DNA of 32,570 bases from an uncultured Oscillibacter sp. GTDB lineage: Bacteria; Bacillota; Clostridia; Oscillospirales; Oscillospiraceae. A model generated the notes under the pieces. The model saw nothing but the letters and a program-made list of their open reading frames with translations. It had not been told where the DNA came from and searched no databases. The stretch's first letter is position 1. Every line of letters begins with the position of its first letter. Shown here piece after piece: positions 1 to 7,803 of this stretch. Made by a program: the position numbers and the translations under genes. The DNA lies in contig CAJUQQ010000020.1 in NCBI GenBank assembly GCA_910588175.1, positions 1-32,570 on the forward strand, written 5' to 3'.

Positions 1-22
1 AAGGCATAAGCACCCTCGAATT

Positions 23-943
23 TTAGCGTTGAATGGGATGTCCCAATAAATAAGCGGCGGCGGTCATACGCTTGCCGCCTTTGGCCTGGAGTTCCGTTAC
101 CCGCAGGATTTTTCCATCCCCACAGGCGATGTCGATGCCCTGCTTTCCCGCCGCTGTGACCGTACCGGGACAAGCTGAGGTTTCCTCCCCGGTCTCCCGA
201 ACGGCGTAAAGCTTCATCTCCTCGCCGCTGATGACGTCCGTCGTAGCGCAGGGCCAGGGAATCAGTCCCCGGACCTGACAGCTGACCGCGTGGGCGGAGC
301 GGGTCCAGTCCACGGGGGAAAGCTCCTTCCCCAGCATGGGGGCGTAAGTGTGCCGTTCGTGGTCCTGGGGCGTGCGGGAGGCGGTTCCATCCGCCAGCGC
401 TTGGACGGTTTTGGACAGGGCCTCCGCTCCCAGCTCCGCAAGGCGCTGGGTGAGGGACTGGGCATCCTCTGTTTCGCCAATGGTGGTGGACATTTGCAAA
501 ATGACATCGCCCGCATCCAGCTCCTTGGCCATATACATGATGGAGACTCCAGTCTCCGCCTCCCCGTTCAGCACCGCCCAGTTGATGGGGGCCGCCCCAC
601 GGTACTTGGGCAGCAAGGAAGAGTGTACGTTGATAGAACCTCTCGGCGGCACGTTCAAAATCTCCTCCGGCAGCAGCTTTCCATAGGCAGCCACTACAAT
701 CAGCTCCGGCTCCAGGGAGCGGACCAGCTCTAAGCTTTGGGCGTTCCGCAAGGTCACAGGCTGGTAAACCGCCAATTTTTTTGTGAGGGCATATTCCTTT
801 ACAGGTGTTGGCGTCAGCTTATGCCCCCGATTTTTGGGTTTATCCGGCTGGGTCAGGACGCCGCAGATCTCGTGTCCGTCCTCCACCAGGCGGCGGAGGG
901 AGAATACGGCAAAGTCCGGTGTCCCCATGAAGAGAATGCGCAT
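23..943 (-). CDS. fmt: Methionyl-tRNA formyltransferase
   Basis: Transfers a formyl group from 10-formyl-THF to Met-tRNA(fMet) for translation initiation in the cytosol. The 306-residue length is normal. The N-terminal formyltransferase fold starts MRILFMGTPDFAV. The catalytic triad is visible as Asn105, His107 (in NVHSSLLPKYRG) and Asp143 (in ELDAGD). The C-terminal tRNA-binding domain covers about 205-300. I chose the ATG at 943, which overlaps the def TGA stop by one base (TGATG); a TTG directly before it (946) is also possible. It is the last gene visible in the long minus-strand unit. The def-fmt pair is classical: fmt adds the formyl group and def removes it. Only 22 bases follow before the window edge, so rsmB or similar genes may continue beyond it. 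Confidence 0.97.
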   Translation of the reverse strand: MRILFMGTPDFAVFSLRRLVEDGHEICGVLTQPDKPKNRGHKLTPTPVKEYALTKKLAVYQPVTLRNAQSLELVRSLEPELIVVAAYGKLLPEEILNVPPRGSINVHSSLLPKYRGAAPINWAVLNGEAETGVSIMYMAKELDAGDVILQMSTTIGETEDAQSLTQRLAELGAEALSKTVQALADGTASRTPQDHERHTYAPMLGKELSPVDWTRSAHAVSCQVRGLIPWPCATTDVISGEEMKLYAVRETGEETSACPGTVTAAGKQGIDIACGDGKILRVTELQAKGGKRMTAAAYLLGHPIQR

Positions 944-1443
944 CAATCCGCCCCCTCTTCCTGGCTAAAATACTCCTCCACTTCCTCGTCCGTCAGGAAG
1001 CGATCAATGTGTTCCGTGTACAGGTGACCGTCCAGATGCTCCAGTTCATGGCAGAAGCAGCGGGCCGTCAGACCCTCTCCCTCCACCTCAAACCAGCGGC
1101 CGTGCCGGTCCTGGGCGCGAACCCGGACATAGTTGGGCCTGGTTACCAAGCCCCACTTGCCGGGAACACTGAGACAGCCCTCCGGGCCGGTCTGCTCTCC
1201 GCTTTGGTCGACGATCGCGGGATTAATCAGCTCAATAAACTCCTCCGTATCGTCATCCATCACCACACAGGCCCGGCGGAGAATCCCCACCTGGGGAGCC
1301 GCCAATCCCGCGCCCCCCGCCTCGGAAAGAGTATCCAACAGGTCGTCCATCAATGTATGCAGGCGGCGGTTGAAGTCCGTTACTGGACGGCAAACCTTAT
1401 TTAAGCAATCCTCTCCCTGCACCACGATCTTACGCAATGCCAT
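943..1443 (-). CDS. def: Peptide deformylase
   Basis: Metalloenzyme that removes the N-formyl group from nascent proteins. All three family motifs are present: GAGLAAPQVG (44-53, with Gln51), EGCLSVPG (Cys90 as metal ligand), and HELEH (His132, Glu133, His136). The reading frame stays open upstream to 1560 inside priA, but the ATG at 1443 is preceded by a strong AGGAGG at the right distance and gives 166 residues, the usual length. It lies 10 bases after priA and its stop overlaps the fmt start, so def and fmt are probably translationally coupled. Confidence 0.97.
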   Translation of the reverse strand: MALRKIVVQGEDCLNKVCRPVTDFNRRLHTLMDDLLDTLSEAGGAGLAAPQVGILRRACVVMDDDTEEFIELINPAIVDQSGEQTGPEGCLSVPGKWGLVTRPNYVRVRAQDRHGRWFEVEGEGLTARCFCHELEHLDGHLYTEHIDRFLTDEEVEEYFSQEEGAD

Positions 1444-1453
1444 CTTTAACCTC

Positions 1454-3898
1454 CTACTCCGCGGCGTTACACTCCGCGAATATATTAAATCCCCGGTTCG
1501 CGCTGTTTCCGGCAAAGGCCCGCAGCAATCCGCCGATCTCTTCCCGGGTCTCCCGGTCATTTTGGCCGATCAGCAGACAGCGGTAGCGGTATCGGTTGTT
1601 GACCTTCAGCACCGGGGCTGGGGCAGGCCCCAGGACCTCGCTGCTTCCAAAGCGGCTCCGCAGCGCGTCCCGGACACCGATGGCCGCGCGCAAAACCGCT
1701 CCCTCCTCCGCGCCGGAAATTGTGAGCGTAAACAGATCCGCGAAAGGCGGAAGGCGGCGAAGCCGCCGGAGCCGGATCTCGCTGTCATAGAAACGGTCGT
1801 AATCCTGCCGGGCGGAACATTGGATTACGTCGTTTTCCGGTGTGTAGGTCTGAATAACGGCCCGCCCGGTTTTGACACCCCGGCCGGCCCGGCCCACCAC
1901 TTGGGTCAGCAGGCTGAACGTCCGCTCCGCCGCCCGGTAATTCTCCAGGTAAAGAGAGAGATCAGCGGCCAGAACACCTACCAGGGTTACGTTTTCAAAG
2001 TCCAGCCCTTTGGCCACCATCTGAGTGCCAAGCAGGATGGGGATGCGCTCATCCGCAAAGCGGCGGAGCAGCTTCTCGTGCCCTTCCGCTGTGGTATCCG
2101 CGTCCATCCGCAGAATGCCCGCATCGGGAAACAACTCTGCCAGCTCCTCCTCCACCTTTTGGGTGCCCGCCCCGATTCGCTTCATAACGCCGCCGCAGGC
2201 CGGACAGGCATCAAAGCTCCGCTGGGAGTGGCCGCAGTAGTGGCACATCAGCCTCCCATTGGCGGAGTGATAGGTCAGCGGAGCGCTGCATCGGGGGCAC
2301 TCCGGCACATGGCCACATTCCCCGCACAGCATGTAGCGGCTGCTGCCCCGGCGGTTTAAGAAGAGGATGCTTTGTTCTCCGTTTGCCAGATTTCGTTCCA
2401 GCTCCCGCCGGAGATCCCCGCCGATGAGGCCGGAATTCCCGGCTTTGATCTCCTGCCGGAGATCGGCTATGAAAACCTGAGGCAAACACTGTTCATTATA
2501 CCGGCGGCGGAGCAGCGCTTTATGATACTGCCCTTCTTCCGCCGCCCAGGCCGTCTCAATGGACGGCGTGGCGGAGCCTAGGACCAACAGCGCTTTGTCC
2601 CGGGCACAGAGATATTTCGCAACATCCCGGGTGTGATACCGGGGCGGATTTTCCGAGCGGTAGCTGTCCTCCTGTTCCTCGTCCAGGATAATGACGCCTA
2701 GGTTTCGCAGCGGCGCGAAAATAGCGGAGCGGGTACCCAATACAACTTGCACCTCTCCCCGGCGGATGCGCTTCCACTGGTCATAGCGCTCCGTCATACG
2801 AAGGCCGCTGTGCAGCATAGCCACGCCGTCTCCAAAATAGGAAGAGAACTTTTCCATGATCTGCGGCGTCAGCACAATCTCCGGCACCAGCACAATCGCC
2901 GTTTTTCCCTTAGACAGTATCTCCTGAACCAGCCGCAAATAGACCTGCGTTTTCCCGCTGCCGGTGACGCCCCGCAGCAGCGCGCCGGAGGCCGCGCCCG
3001 CTTGTACCAGCCCCAACAGCATATCGAGGGCTGTCTGCTGTTCTTCACTCAAGACAATGGGCGGTCCCGGTTCCACGCTCGCGGGTTGCGGAACACGCAG
3101 CTCTTCCATCTCCGAGAACACCAGCAGTCCCGCCTTCTCCATCCCCCGGAGCACCCGGGCGGACGCGCCGGTAAAGTAAGTAATCTCGGCACAGGCGGTG
3201 GGGCCATTGGCGGCCAGGAGCTTAACCACCTCGAAACGCGCAGGGGAAGAGCGCCGCTTTGCCTCCGTCAGGGCAAGGGCATCTTCGGCGCTCAGGGCCA
3301 GCTCCGCCATCCGGCGGGTTTTATCCGCGACCTTTTGCTTGGCTGCCGTCTCATGCCAGACAACTCCCGCTTTCTCCAGGGCCCGAAGCGCGGGAAGCGC
3401 TTCGCCGCCGTGGATATCCCGCAGGGTTTCCAACCCGGCGGAGCCGCCGGAGCGTTTGAGCGTTTCCAGGATTTCCGTTCCGCAGTGGATGCCGGAAGCG
3501 GCGGCCTGGGCTGTTTCAGGGGACAGCTCCGCTTGAAGCCTCCAGATCTCTTGAAGGCGGTACCACAATCCGGCGGGGAGCATGGTTCGCGCCGCCTCGA
3601 ACATCGTGCAGAAGTACCGCTGGCGCATCCAGAGGGACAGCGCCAGCTCCGGGCCTTCCAGCACCGGACTCCGGTCCAGCACGGCGGAAAGGGCTTTCAG
3701 GCCCCGGCTCTTGCCACCCTCTCCACGGGCGAGGATCAGTCCCTCCGAGGGCTTGTTTCCCCTGCCAAAGGGCACGGTCACCCGGACGCCGGGGATCGCC
3801 GCGTCCGCCATGTCCGCCGGAACCAGATAATCATAGGGCTTGTCGATGTGATAAGGCGCGGCGCTGACCGCCACTTTTACAATGGCCGCGGTCTCCAT
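1454..3898 (-). CDS. priA: Primosomal protein N' (replication restart helicase)
   Basis: Superfamily 2 3'-5' DNA helicase that reloads the replisome at collapsed forks. At 814 residues it is full length. Order of parts: an N-terminal DNA-binding domain beginning near PYDYLVP; Walker A GVTGSGKT at about 311; motif II DEEQ at about 403; the Cys-rich zinc region CGECGH/CPRC/CHYCGH/CPACGG at about 520-570; and the helicase C-domain with GTQMVAKGLDFENV and QVVGRAGRG. Motif II reads DEEQ rather than the textbook DEEH; I do not know how common this is in the family. It sits 9 bases after rpoZ and 10 before def. The coaBC gene often found between rpoZ and priA in Firmicutes is missing here. Confidence 0.97.
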   Translation of the reverse strand: METAAIVKVAVSAAPYHIDKPYDYLVPADMADAAIPGVRVTVPFGRGNKPSEGLILARGEGGKSRGLKALSAVLDRSPVLEGPELALSLWMRQRYFCTMFEAARTMLPAGLWYRLQEIWRLQAELSPETAQAAASGIHCGTEILETLKRSGGSAGLETLRDIHGGEALPALRALEKAGVVWHETAAKQKVADKTRRMAELALSAEDALALTEAKRRSSPARFEVVKLLAANGPTACAEITYFTGASARVLRGMEKAGLLVFSEMEELRVPQPASVEPGPPIVLSEEQQTALDMLLGLVQAGAASGALLRGVTGSGKTQVYLRLVQEILSKGKTAIVLVPEIVLTPQIMEKFSSYFGDGVAMLHSGLRMTERYDQWKRIRRGEVQVVLGTRSAIFAPLRNLGVIILDEEQEDSYRSENPPRYHTRDVAKYLCARDKALLVLGSATPSIETAWAAEEGQYHKALLRRRYNEQCLPQVFIADLRQEIKAGNSGLIGGDLRRELERNLANGEQSILFLNRRGSSRYMLCGECGHVPECPRCSAPLTYHSANGRLMCHYCGHSQRSFDACPACGGVMKRIGAGTQKVEEELAELFPDAGILRMDADTTAEGHEKLLRRFADERIPILLGTQMVAKGLDFENVTLVGVLAADLSLYLENYRAAERTFSLLTQVVGRAGRGVKTGRAVIQTYTPENDVIQCSARQDYDRFYDSEIRLRRLRRLPPFADLFTLTISGAEEGAVLRAAIGVRDALRSRFGSSEVLGPAPAPVLKVNNRYRYRCLLIGQNDRETREEIGGLLRAFAGNSANRGFNIFAECNAAE

Positions 3899-3907
3899 CC
3901 CGCGGCG

Positions 3908-4123
3908 TTACGCCTCTTCCTCGGCAATCGCGGCGCCGCTGGCCGTGAGTTTGCCGTCGGCCACCTCGTGAATCGCCAGGGTCACCGGCTTTTCATCCAA
4001 ATGAAGACCGGCGTCTTCCGCCTCCTCGGCGATCTGGCGGGCCCGGCGGGCCACCACATTCACCAGCATATAGCGGTTGGGAATATAAGAATTGAGCTTG
4101 CTCATAGCGGGGTACAACATCAT
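3908..4123 (-). CDS. rpoZ: DNA-directed RNA polymerase omega subunit
   Basis: Small subunit that helps assemble and stabilise RNA polymerase. The 71-residue product has the omega signature: SYIPNRYMLVNVVARRARQI, with the conserved RY and ARRARQI, followed by KPVTLAIHEVADGKL, then a short acidic tail. The start at 4123 has AAGGAAG upstream; a second ATG follows immediately at 4120, so the exact start is uncertain by one codon. It is located between gmk and priA, as in Bacillus, with 48 bases between it and gmk. Confidence 0.93.
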   Translation of the reverse strand: MMLYPAMSKLNSYIPNRYMLVNVVARRARQIAEEAEDAGLHLDEKPVTLAIHEVADGKLTASGAAIAEEEA

Positions 4124-4171
4124 AGCAGATCAGCTTCCTTTCAAATGTTTCCGGGTTTCAATTTATGCGCA

Positions 4172-4768
4172 TCAGCCGCCGCTGATGATCTCCATGCGGT
4201 CCATGGAACGGCAGTGCTCGGCCGTCATAATGGCATCCAGCTCCATCGCGGCGTTTTCAATGGTATCATTGATGACAAAATAGTGGTAAGCTCCGGCGGT
4301 CCGGCACTCCACCTTGGCCCGCAGCAGACGCTTTTCAATTTTCTCCGGACTGTCCGTGCCCCGGAGGGTCAGGCGGCGGGCCAGCTCCTCCCAGCTGGGG
4401 GGAGCGATGAAGATCAGAACAGCCTCGGGCCGCTTATGGGCAATTTGCAAGGCACCCTGCACGTCAATCTCCAGTATCACGTCCCGGCCCGCTTCCATAG
4501 CCTCGTCCACAAAGCGCTTGGGCGTCCCGTAAAAGTTGCCCACATACTCCGCGTACTCCAAGAAGGCGTCCTGGGCCATCCACTCGTGGAAGGTATCCAC
4601 ATCCAGGAAGTGGTAGTGTACGCCGTTTTCCTCACCGGCCCGGGGCGGGCGGGTCGTAGCGGAAACGGAAACATAAACGTCCTTCCGCTTTTCCAGCAGC
4701 ACCTTCAGCACGCTTCCCTTTCCCACGCCGGACGGGCCGGACACGATAAATGTCTTTCCCTTTTTCAT
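4172..4768 (-). CDS. gmk: Guanylate kinase
   Basis: Phosphorylates GMP to GDP with ATP, an essential step in GTP and dGTP supply. The 198 residues contain the P-loop GPSGVGKGS at 11-19. Next come the GMP-binding segment TTRPPRAGEENGVHYHFLD and EYAEYVGNFYGTP, and then the lid-region motif RLLRAKVECR. Length and layout are normal. Its ATG overlaps the remA stop by four bases (ATGA). A general link of Gmk to (p)ppGpp control is known in Firmicutes but nothing in the sequence tests it. Confidence 0.97.
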   Translation of the reverse strand: MKKGKTFIVSGPSGVGKGSVLKVLLEKRKDVYVSVSATTRPPRAGEENGVHYHFLDVDTFHEWMAQDAFLEYAEYVGNFYGTPKRFVDEAMEAGRDVILEIDVQGALQIAHKRPEAVLIFIAPPSWEELARRLTLRGTDSPEKIEKRLLRAKVECRTAGAYHYFVINDTIENAAMELDAIMTAEHCRSMDRMEIISGG

Positions 4769-5010
4769 GCTTCCTCCTGCTCCCCGCCGCCAAACCGCTC
4801 CGGCGGCAGGGCCGATAAAATCACATGGTCGCTGTCCATGATAAAGATAGACGCGGTTTTTCTCCCGTAAGTGGCGTCAATGAGCATCCCCCGTTCCCGG
4901 CTTTCCTGGGTCATCCGGCGGATGGGCGCGGAGTCCGGACCCACGATGGCGACTACCCGCTCCCGGGAGACCATACTTCCAAATCCGATGTTGATAAATT
5001 CCATACTCAT
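4765..5010 (-). CDS. remA: RemA/DUF370 family DNA-binding regulator
   Basis: An 81-residue protein of the RemA family. In Bacillus subtilis RemA binds DNA and activates biofilm matrix and osmoprotection genes. The signature INIGFGSMV is followed by IVGPDSAPIRRM, then RGMLIDATYGRKT and IFIMDSDHVILSALPPE, matching the family closely along its length. The second Met (5004) aligns with the usual start, so the first two residues may not be translated. The yicC-remA-gmk-rpoZ order is the conserved Firmicutes arrangement, with 4-base overlaps on both sides. Its targets here are unknown. Confidence 0.93.
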   Translation of the reverse strand: MSMEFINIGFGSMVSRERVVAIVGPDSAPIRRMTQESRERGMLIDATYGRKTASIFIMDSDHVILSALPPERFGGGEQEEA

Positions 5011-5888
5011 TCAATATTCTGCACTTGTTCCCGCATTTTTTCCACCTCGGCCTTCAGGTTTACCACCACCTGGGCGATAGACACGTCGCCGCACTTGGAA
5101 CCGATGGTATTCGCCTCCCGGTTGACCTCCTGAATCAGGAAATCCATCTTCCGGCCCATAGGCTCTGTGGCGTTCAGCATGGTGCGAAGCTGTGCCGTAT
5201 GGCTCCGCAGGCGGACCGTCTCCTCATCCACCGCCACCTTGTCGGCATAAATCGCCGCCTCTGTCAGAATCCTCTGGGGATCAATGGTGACGCTTTGCAG
5301 CACCTCCTGCATCCGGGCGGTAAGTTTGGAGCGGTACTCCGCCACCGTCTCCGGGGACCTGGCCTCCACCTGGGTGGTGTAGTCCTCTATGGCGGTCAGC
5401 CGGTTTCCCACATCCTCCGCCAGCTTGGTCCCCTCTATGGCTCGCATCTCATTGAAGGAGGCCAGAGCGGCGTCCAGCACGGCGCAGAGATCGGCGCTGA
5501 CCGCTTCCAAATCCTCGTCCGCCTTGGTAACGGACAGCACATCGGGAAAACGGGCCAGCACTTCCGGCGTCACCTGATAGGCCGCGAGGCCGCGGATTTC
5601 CGCCAGCTCCTCCAGCGCGGCGGCATACTGCCCCGCCAGTTCCCGGTTCACCGACACCTTTGTTACATCGGCGGCGGAAGCGTCCACGGAGACGAAGACA
5701 TCCACCTTCCCCCGGGAGACCGCCCGCTGAACCCGCTGTTTCAGCGCGTCTTCGGCAAAGATATACAGTCGGGGCATCTTCACCGTACAGTCCAGATAGC
5801 GGTTGTTGACCGCCCGGACCTCCACGGTGATATCCCGACTGTTCCTTGTCTCTCTCGCCCGGCCATAGCCGGTCATGCTCTTGATCAT
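5007..5888 (-). CDS. YicC/YloC family endoribonuclease
   Basis: A 293-residue protein starting with the family hallmark MIKSMTGYGRA and ending in the DUF1732 region, with EVNREANTIGSK near 260. The family is established as endoribonucleases; E. coli YicC is involved in small-RNA decay. I chose the ATG at 5888, preceded by GGGGAG at good distance. It is 18 bases downstream of the J-domain gene and overlaps remA by four bases. This is the usual first gene of the yicC-remA-gmk-rpoZ cluster, but here it has no obvious promoter of its own and is tied to the cdaA unit upstream. Confidence 0.93.
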   Translation of the reverse strand: MIKSMTGYGRARETRNSRDITVEVRAVNNRYLDCTVKMPRLYIFAEDALKQRVQRAVSRGKVDVFVSVDASAADVTKVSVNRELAGQYAAALEELAEIRGLAAYQVTPEVLARFPDVLSVTKADEDLEAVSADLCAVLDAALASFNEMRAIEGTKLAEDVGNRLTAIEDYTTQVEARSPETVAEYRSKLTARMQEVLQSVTIDPQRILTEAAIYADKVAVDEETVRLRSHTAQLRTMLNATEPMGRKMDFLIQEVNREANTIGSKCGDVSIAQVVVNLKAEVEKMREQVQNIE

Positions 5889-5906
5889 GGTGATCTCCCC
5901 TTATTG

Positions 5907-6509
5907 TCAGATAAAGCAGCAATAGCCGCCGTTGCACAGTGTATAGGCACAGCACAGAGTCAGGCAGGGATTCCCGGCGCACAGTGTTCCAAAGGGCTCC
6001 CCCCCAGGCCGGTAAGGCGAACCGTTCTGCATCAGGCTCAGAGCCCGCCGGTACTCGGGATTGCCGGGGTCCATTTGGCAGGCGGTCTGATAATAGCGCA
6101 GAGCCTCGTCCATCCAGCCCCGGCGGTAGCACACGGCGCCCTTGAGAAAATTCCACTCGGCGCCATGGTCGGAGACGTTGTTCAGCAGCGCCTCCGCCCG
6201 AGCGATATCGCCCATTTGGATGGCCGCCCGAACCTGCTGGAGGACGGAGGAACCGCCGGAGCCGTAGGACTGCTGCTGCCAGCCGCCGGTATAGCCCGGG
6301 CCGGTGGTCCGCCCGCCGCCGCTGCGCCGCTTGTTGATCTCCTCGTAGGCGGCGTTGATCTCCTTCATTTTCTCCTGAGCCAGGTCGGCCAGAGGATTGT
6401 CGTGGTAGTTGTCCGGGTGATACTTTCTCGCCAGCTCCCGATAGGCCCGTTTGACCTCCTCGTCGGTGGCGCTTTCCGAAATGCCAAGTACCTGATAGGG
6501 ATCGTTCAT
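5907..6509 (-). CDS. J-domain protein with TPR-like middle and Cys-rich tail
   Basis: A 200-residue DnaJ-type co-chaperone-like protein. Residues 1-62 form a J domain with the essential HPD at 31-33 (KYHPDNYHDNP), which in the family stimulates the ATPase of DnaK. A Gly-rich linker follows, then helical repeats (AIQMGDIARAEALLNNV, YRRGWMDEALRYYQTACQMDPGNPEYRRAL) that look like tetratricopeptide repeats. The last 24 residues hold seven cysteines, including two CC pairs, suggesting metal binding or a redox/membrane-anchoring role. It is not canonical DnaJ: it lacks the CxxCxGxG zinc finger. It overlaps the DUF5685 gene by four bases, implying a shared task. The substrate is unknown. Confidence 0.85.
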   Translation of the reverse strand: MNDPYQVLGISESATDEEVKRAYRELARKYHPDNYHDNPLADLAQEKMKEINAAYEEINKRRSGGGRTTGPGYTGGWQQQSYGSGGSSVLQQVRAAIQMGDIARAEALLNNVSDHGAEWNFLKGAVCYRRGWMDEALRYYQTACQMDPGNPEYRRALSLMQNGSPYRPGGEPFGTLCAGNPCLTLCCAYTLCNGGYCCFI

Positions 6510-7393
6510 GTGCTACTCTCCTGTGTATCTCTCTTCTTCCCCTGGCCGTGAAAGGTGCCGTCCAGCACCGCCTTTCCCACGCGGAAAAGGCCGGTGTAAA
6601 GGGTGGATTTTAAAACCGGCGTCCAGACGCCGAAGTCCCAAAGCTCAAAGGCGGTGGCCATCATATGGATGGAGTGGTCCAGCGTGGCGGCAAAGCCTGT
6701 CCGGCTCTCCTCCGTCCAGACACCCTCCAAAAGGCCGTAGCGCAGGGCCACCGGATTGTAATTCCCCGAGGCGGCGTCCTTTTTCAGGTCGTCCGCCGCG
6801 TCCACCAGGTAAACCCAACGGCCCAGGTGGTAGAAAATCTGCTCCAGTACCCGCCGCCGGACCGGCTCGTCCACCGACTGAGCGGCCCCGCGCAGCAGTA
6901 TGGCGAAGGTATCCGCCGCCCGGTCTATGGAGGGGCAGTGCTCCCCTTCCAGCTCTGCCAGCAGACGAAGCTGGCGGCGGGTGGATTCGTCGAAATCAGG
7001 CCGGAGCGCCGCGGCCTTTCGGTAGGCGGGTTCTAAAACAGCGGAAACCGCCCGGTATTTCAGGCCGTGAAGCCAATCATGGTCCTCCACCCCGTCCCGG
7101 GCCTGCCAATAGGCCAAAATCACACTCTCATCCGCCGCCAGATCCAGGGCCGGACTGGATTCCAGCCGGTCCCGCCCGTGAACGGGATGGGCGGCGCAGC
7201 GGCCATGATGGATGGGTCCCTCCTCTTTTTCCGAGAGAAGGATGGCCAGGAAGGTAAAATCATAGTTCAGGATGAACCGCGCCGCCGGGCCGTAGCGTGT
7301 CCCCAAGGTGTGGCAGAGACCGCAGTAAGCGCGTCCGAAGCGGTTCCGCTCCTCCTCCGGCAAATCCTGGGGAAGCCTGACATAGCCGAACAT
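6506..7393 (-). CDS. DUF5685 family protein
   Basis: A 295-residue, mostly helical soluble protein that I place in the DUF5685 family by its opening MFGYVR and CGLCHTLG. There is a CxxC at Cys24/Cys27, further Cys at 66 and 153, and a central VDAADDLKKD segment (Asp198, 201, 202, 206) followed by GNYNP. The Asp-rich helix resembles, but is not proof of, a metal-binding site like those of isoprenoid synthases. No signal peptide is seen. It overlaps the RseC-like gene by one base and the J-domain gene by four. The biochemical role is not known; pairing with a J-domain protein suggests a chaperone client or partner. Confidence 0.75.
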   Translation of the reverse strand: MFGYVRLPQDLPEEERNRFGRAYCGLCHTLGTRYGPAARFILNYDFTFLAILLSEKEEGPIHHGRCAAHPVHGRDRLESSPALDLAADESVILAYWQARDGVEDHDWLHGLKYRAVSAVLEPAYRKAAALRPDFDESTRRQLRLLAELEGEHCPSIDRAADTFAILLRGAAQSVDEPVRRRVLEQIFYHLGRWVYLVDAADDLKKDAASGNYNPVALRYGLLEGVWTEESRTGFAATLDHSIHMMATAFELWDFGVWTPVLKSTLYTGLFRVGKAVLDGTFHGQGKKRDTQESST

Positions 7394-7803
7394 CAGAACA
7401 GCCGGACGATGGTAAAGGACAGTCCGCCCTTGGCCCGGAGGCGGCGGTCATAGCCAATAGCCCCGAGAATGCCCAGCAGAAATCCCGCTCCGGCGGCCGT
7501 GTACTGAACCGCCACGCCGGCAGACGCCGCCACAGCGGCGAAATAGCCCAGGAAAAACAGTGCCACCGGAATCAAATAAACCAGGGCCACAATGTGGAGC
7601 ATTTTTTTCGTACTGCTCTCCACCACAACCTTCTGCCCCGGCGCGGCGCCGATGGGGTTTCGCGCCCGGGCGTGAACCGCCGCCCCGGTAACGCCGCAGC
7701 CGGCGCATTCCTCGCAGTCGTGGCCGCAGGCGGATTTCCGGGGGACGGAAATCTCCGCGTGTCCGGAGTCTAAGATACGTTCAACCGTTGCAATCTGTGT
7801 CAT
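7393..7803 (-). CDS. RseC/SoxR-reducing-system-like membrane protein
   Basis: A 136-residue protein with the RseC-family layout. An N-terminal cysteine cluster (Cys26, Cys30, Cys33, Cys36 in ACGHDCEECAGCG) is followed by a small beta domain. Two membrane helices then lie at about 70-92 and 100-118, with a short charged cytoplasmic end. In proteobacteria RseC is linked to Rnf-type electron transport and keeping SoxR reduced; in Clostridia the role is not established. The ATG at 7803 overlaps the cdaR stop by four bases and has GGAGGGG upstream. No rnf genes are in the window. Confidence 0.8.
   Translation of the reverse strand: MTQIATVERILDSGHAEISVPRKSACGHDCEECAGCGVTGAAVHARARNPIGAAPGQKVVVESSTKKMLHIVALVYLIPVALFFLGYFAAVAASAGVAVQYTAAGAGFLLGILGAIGYDRRLRAKGGLSFTIVRLF

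Noticed and set aside
2747..4870. 707-codon open frame on the plus strand opposite priA, rpoZ and gmk
   Set aside because: It is antisense to three clearly conserved genes, has no family resemblance, and is His/Gln/Arg/Gly-rich, as expected from the reverse of GC-rich codons.
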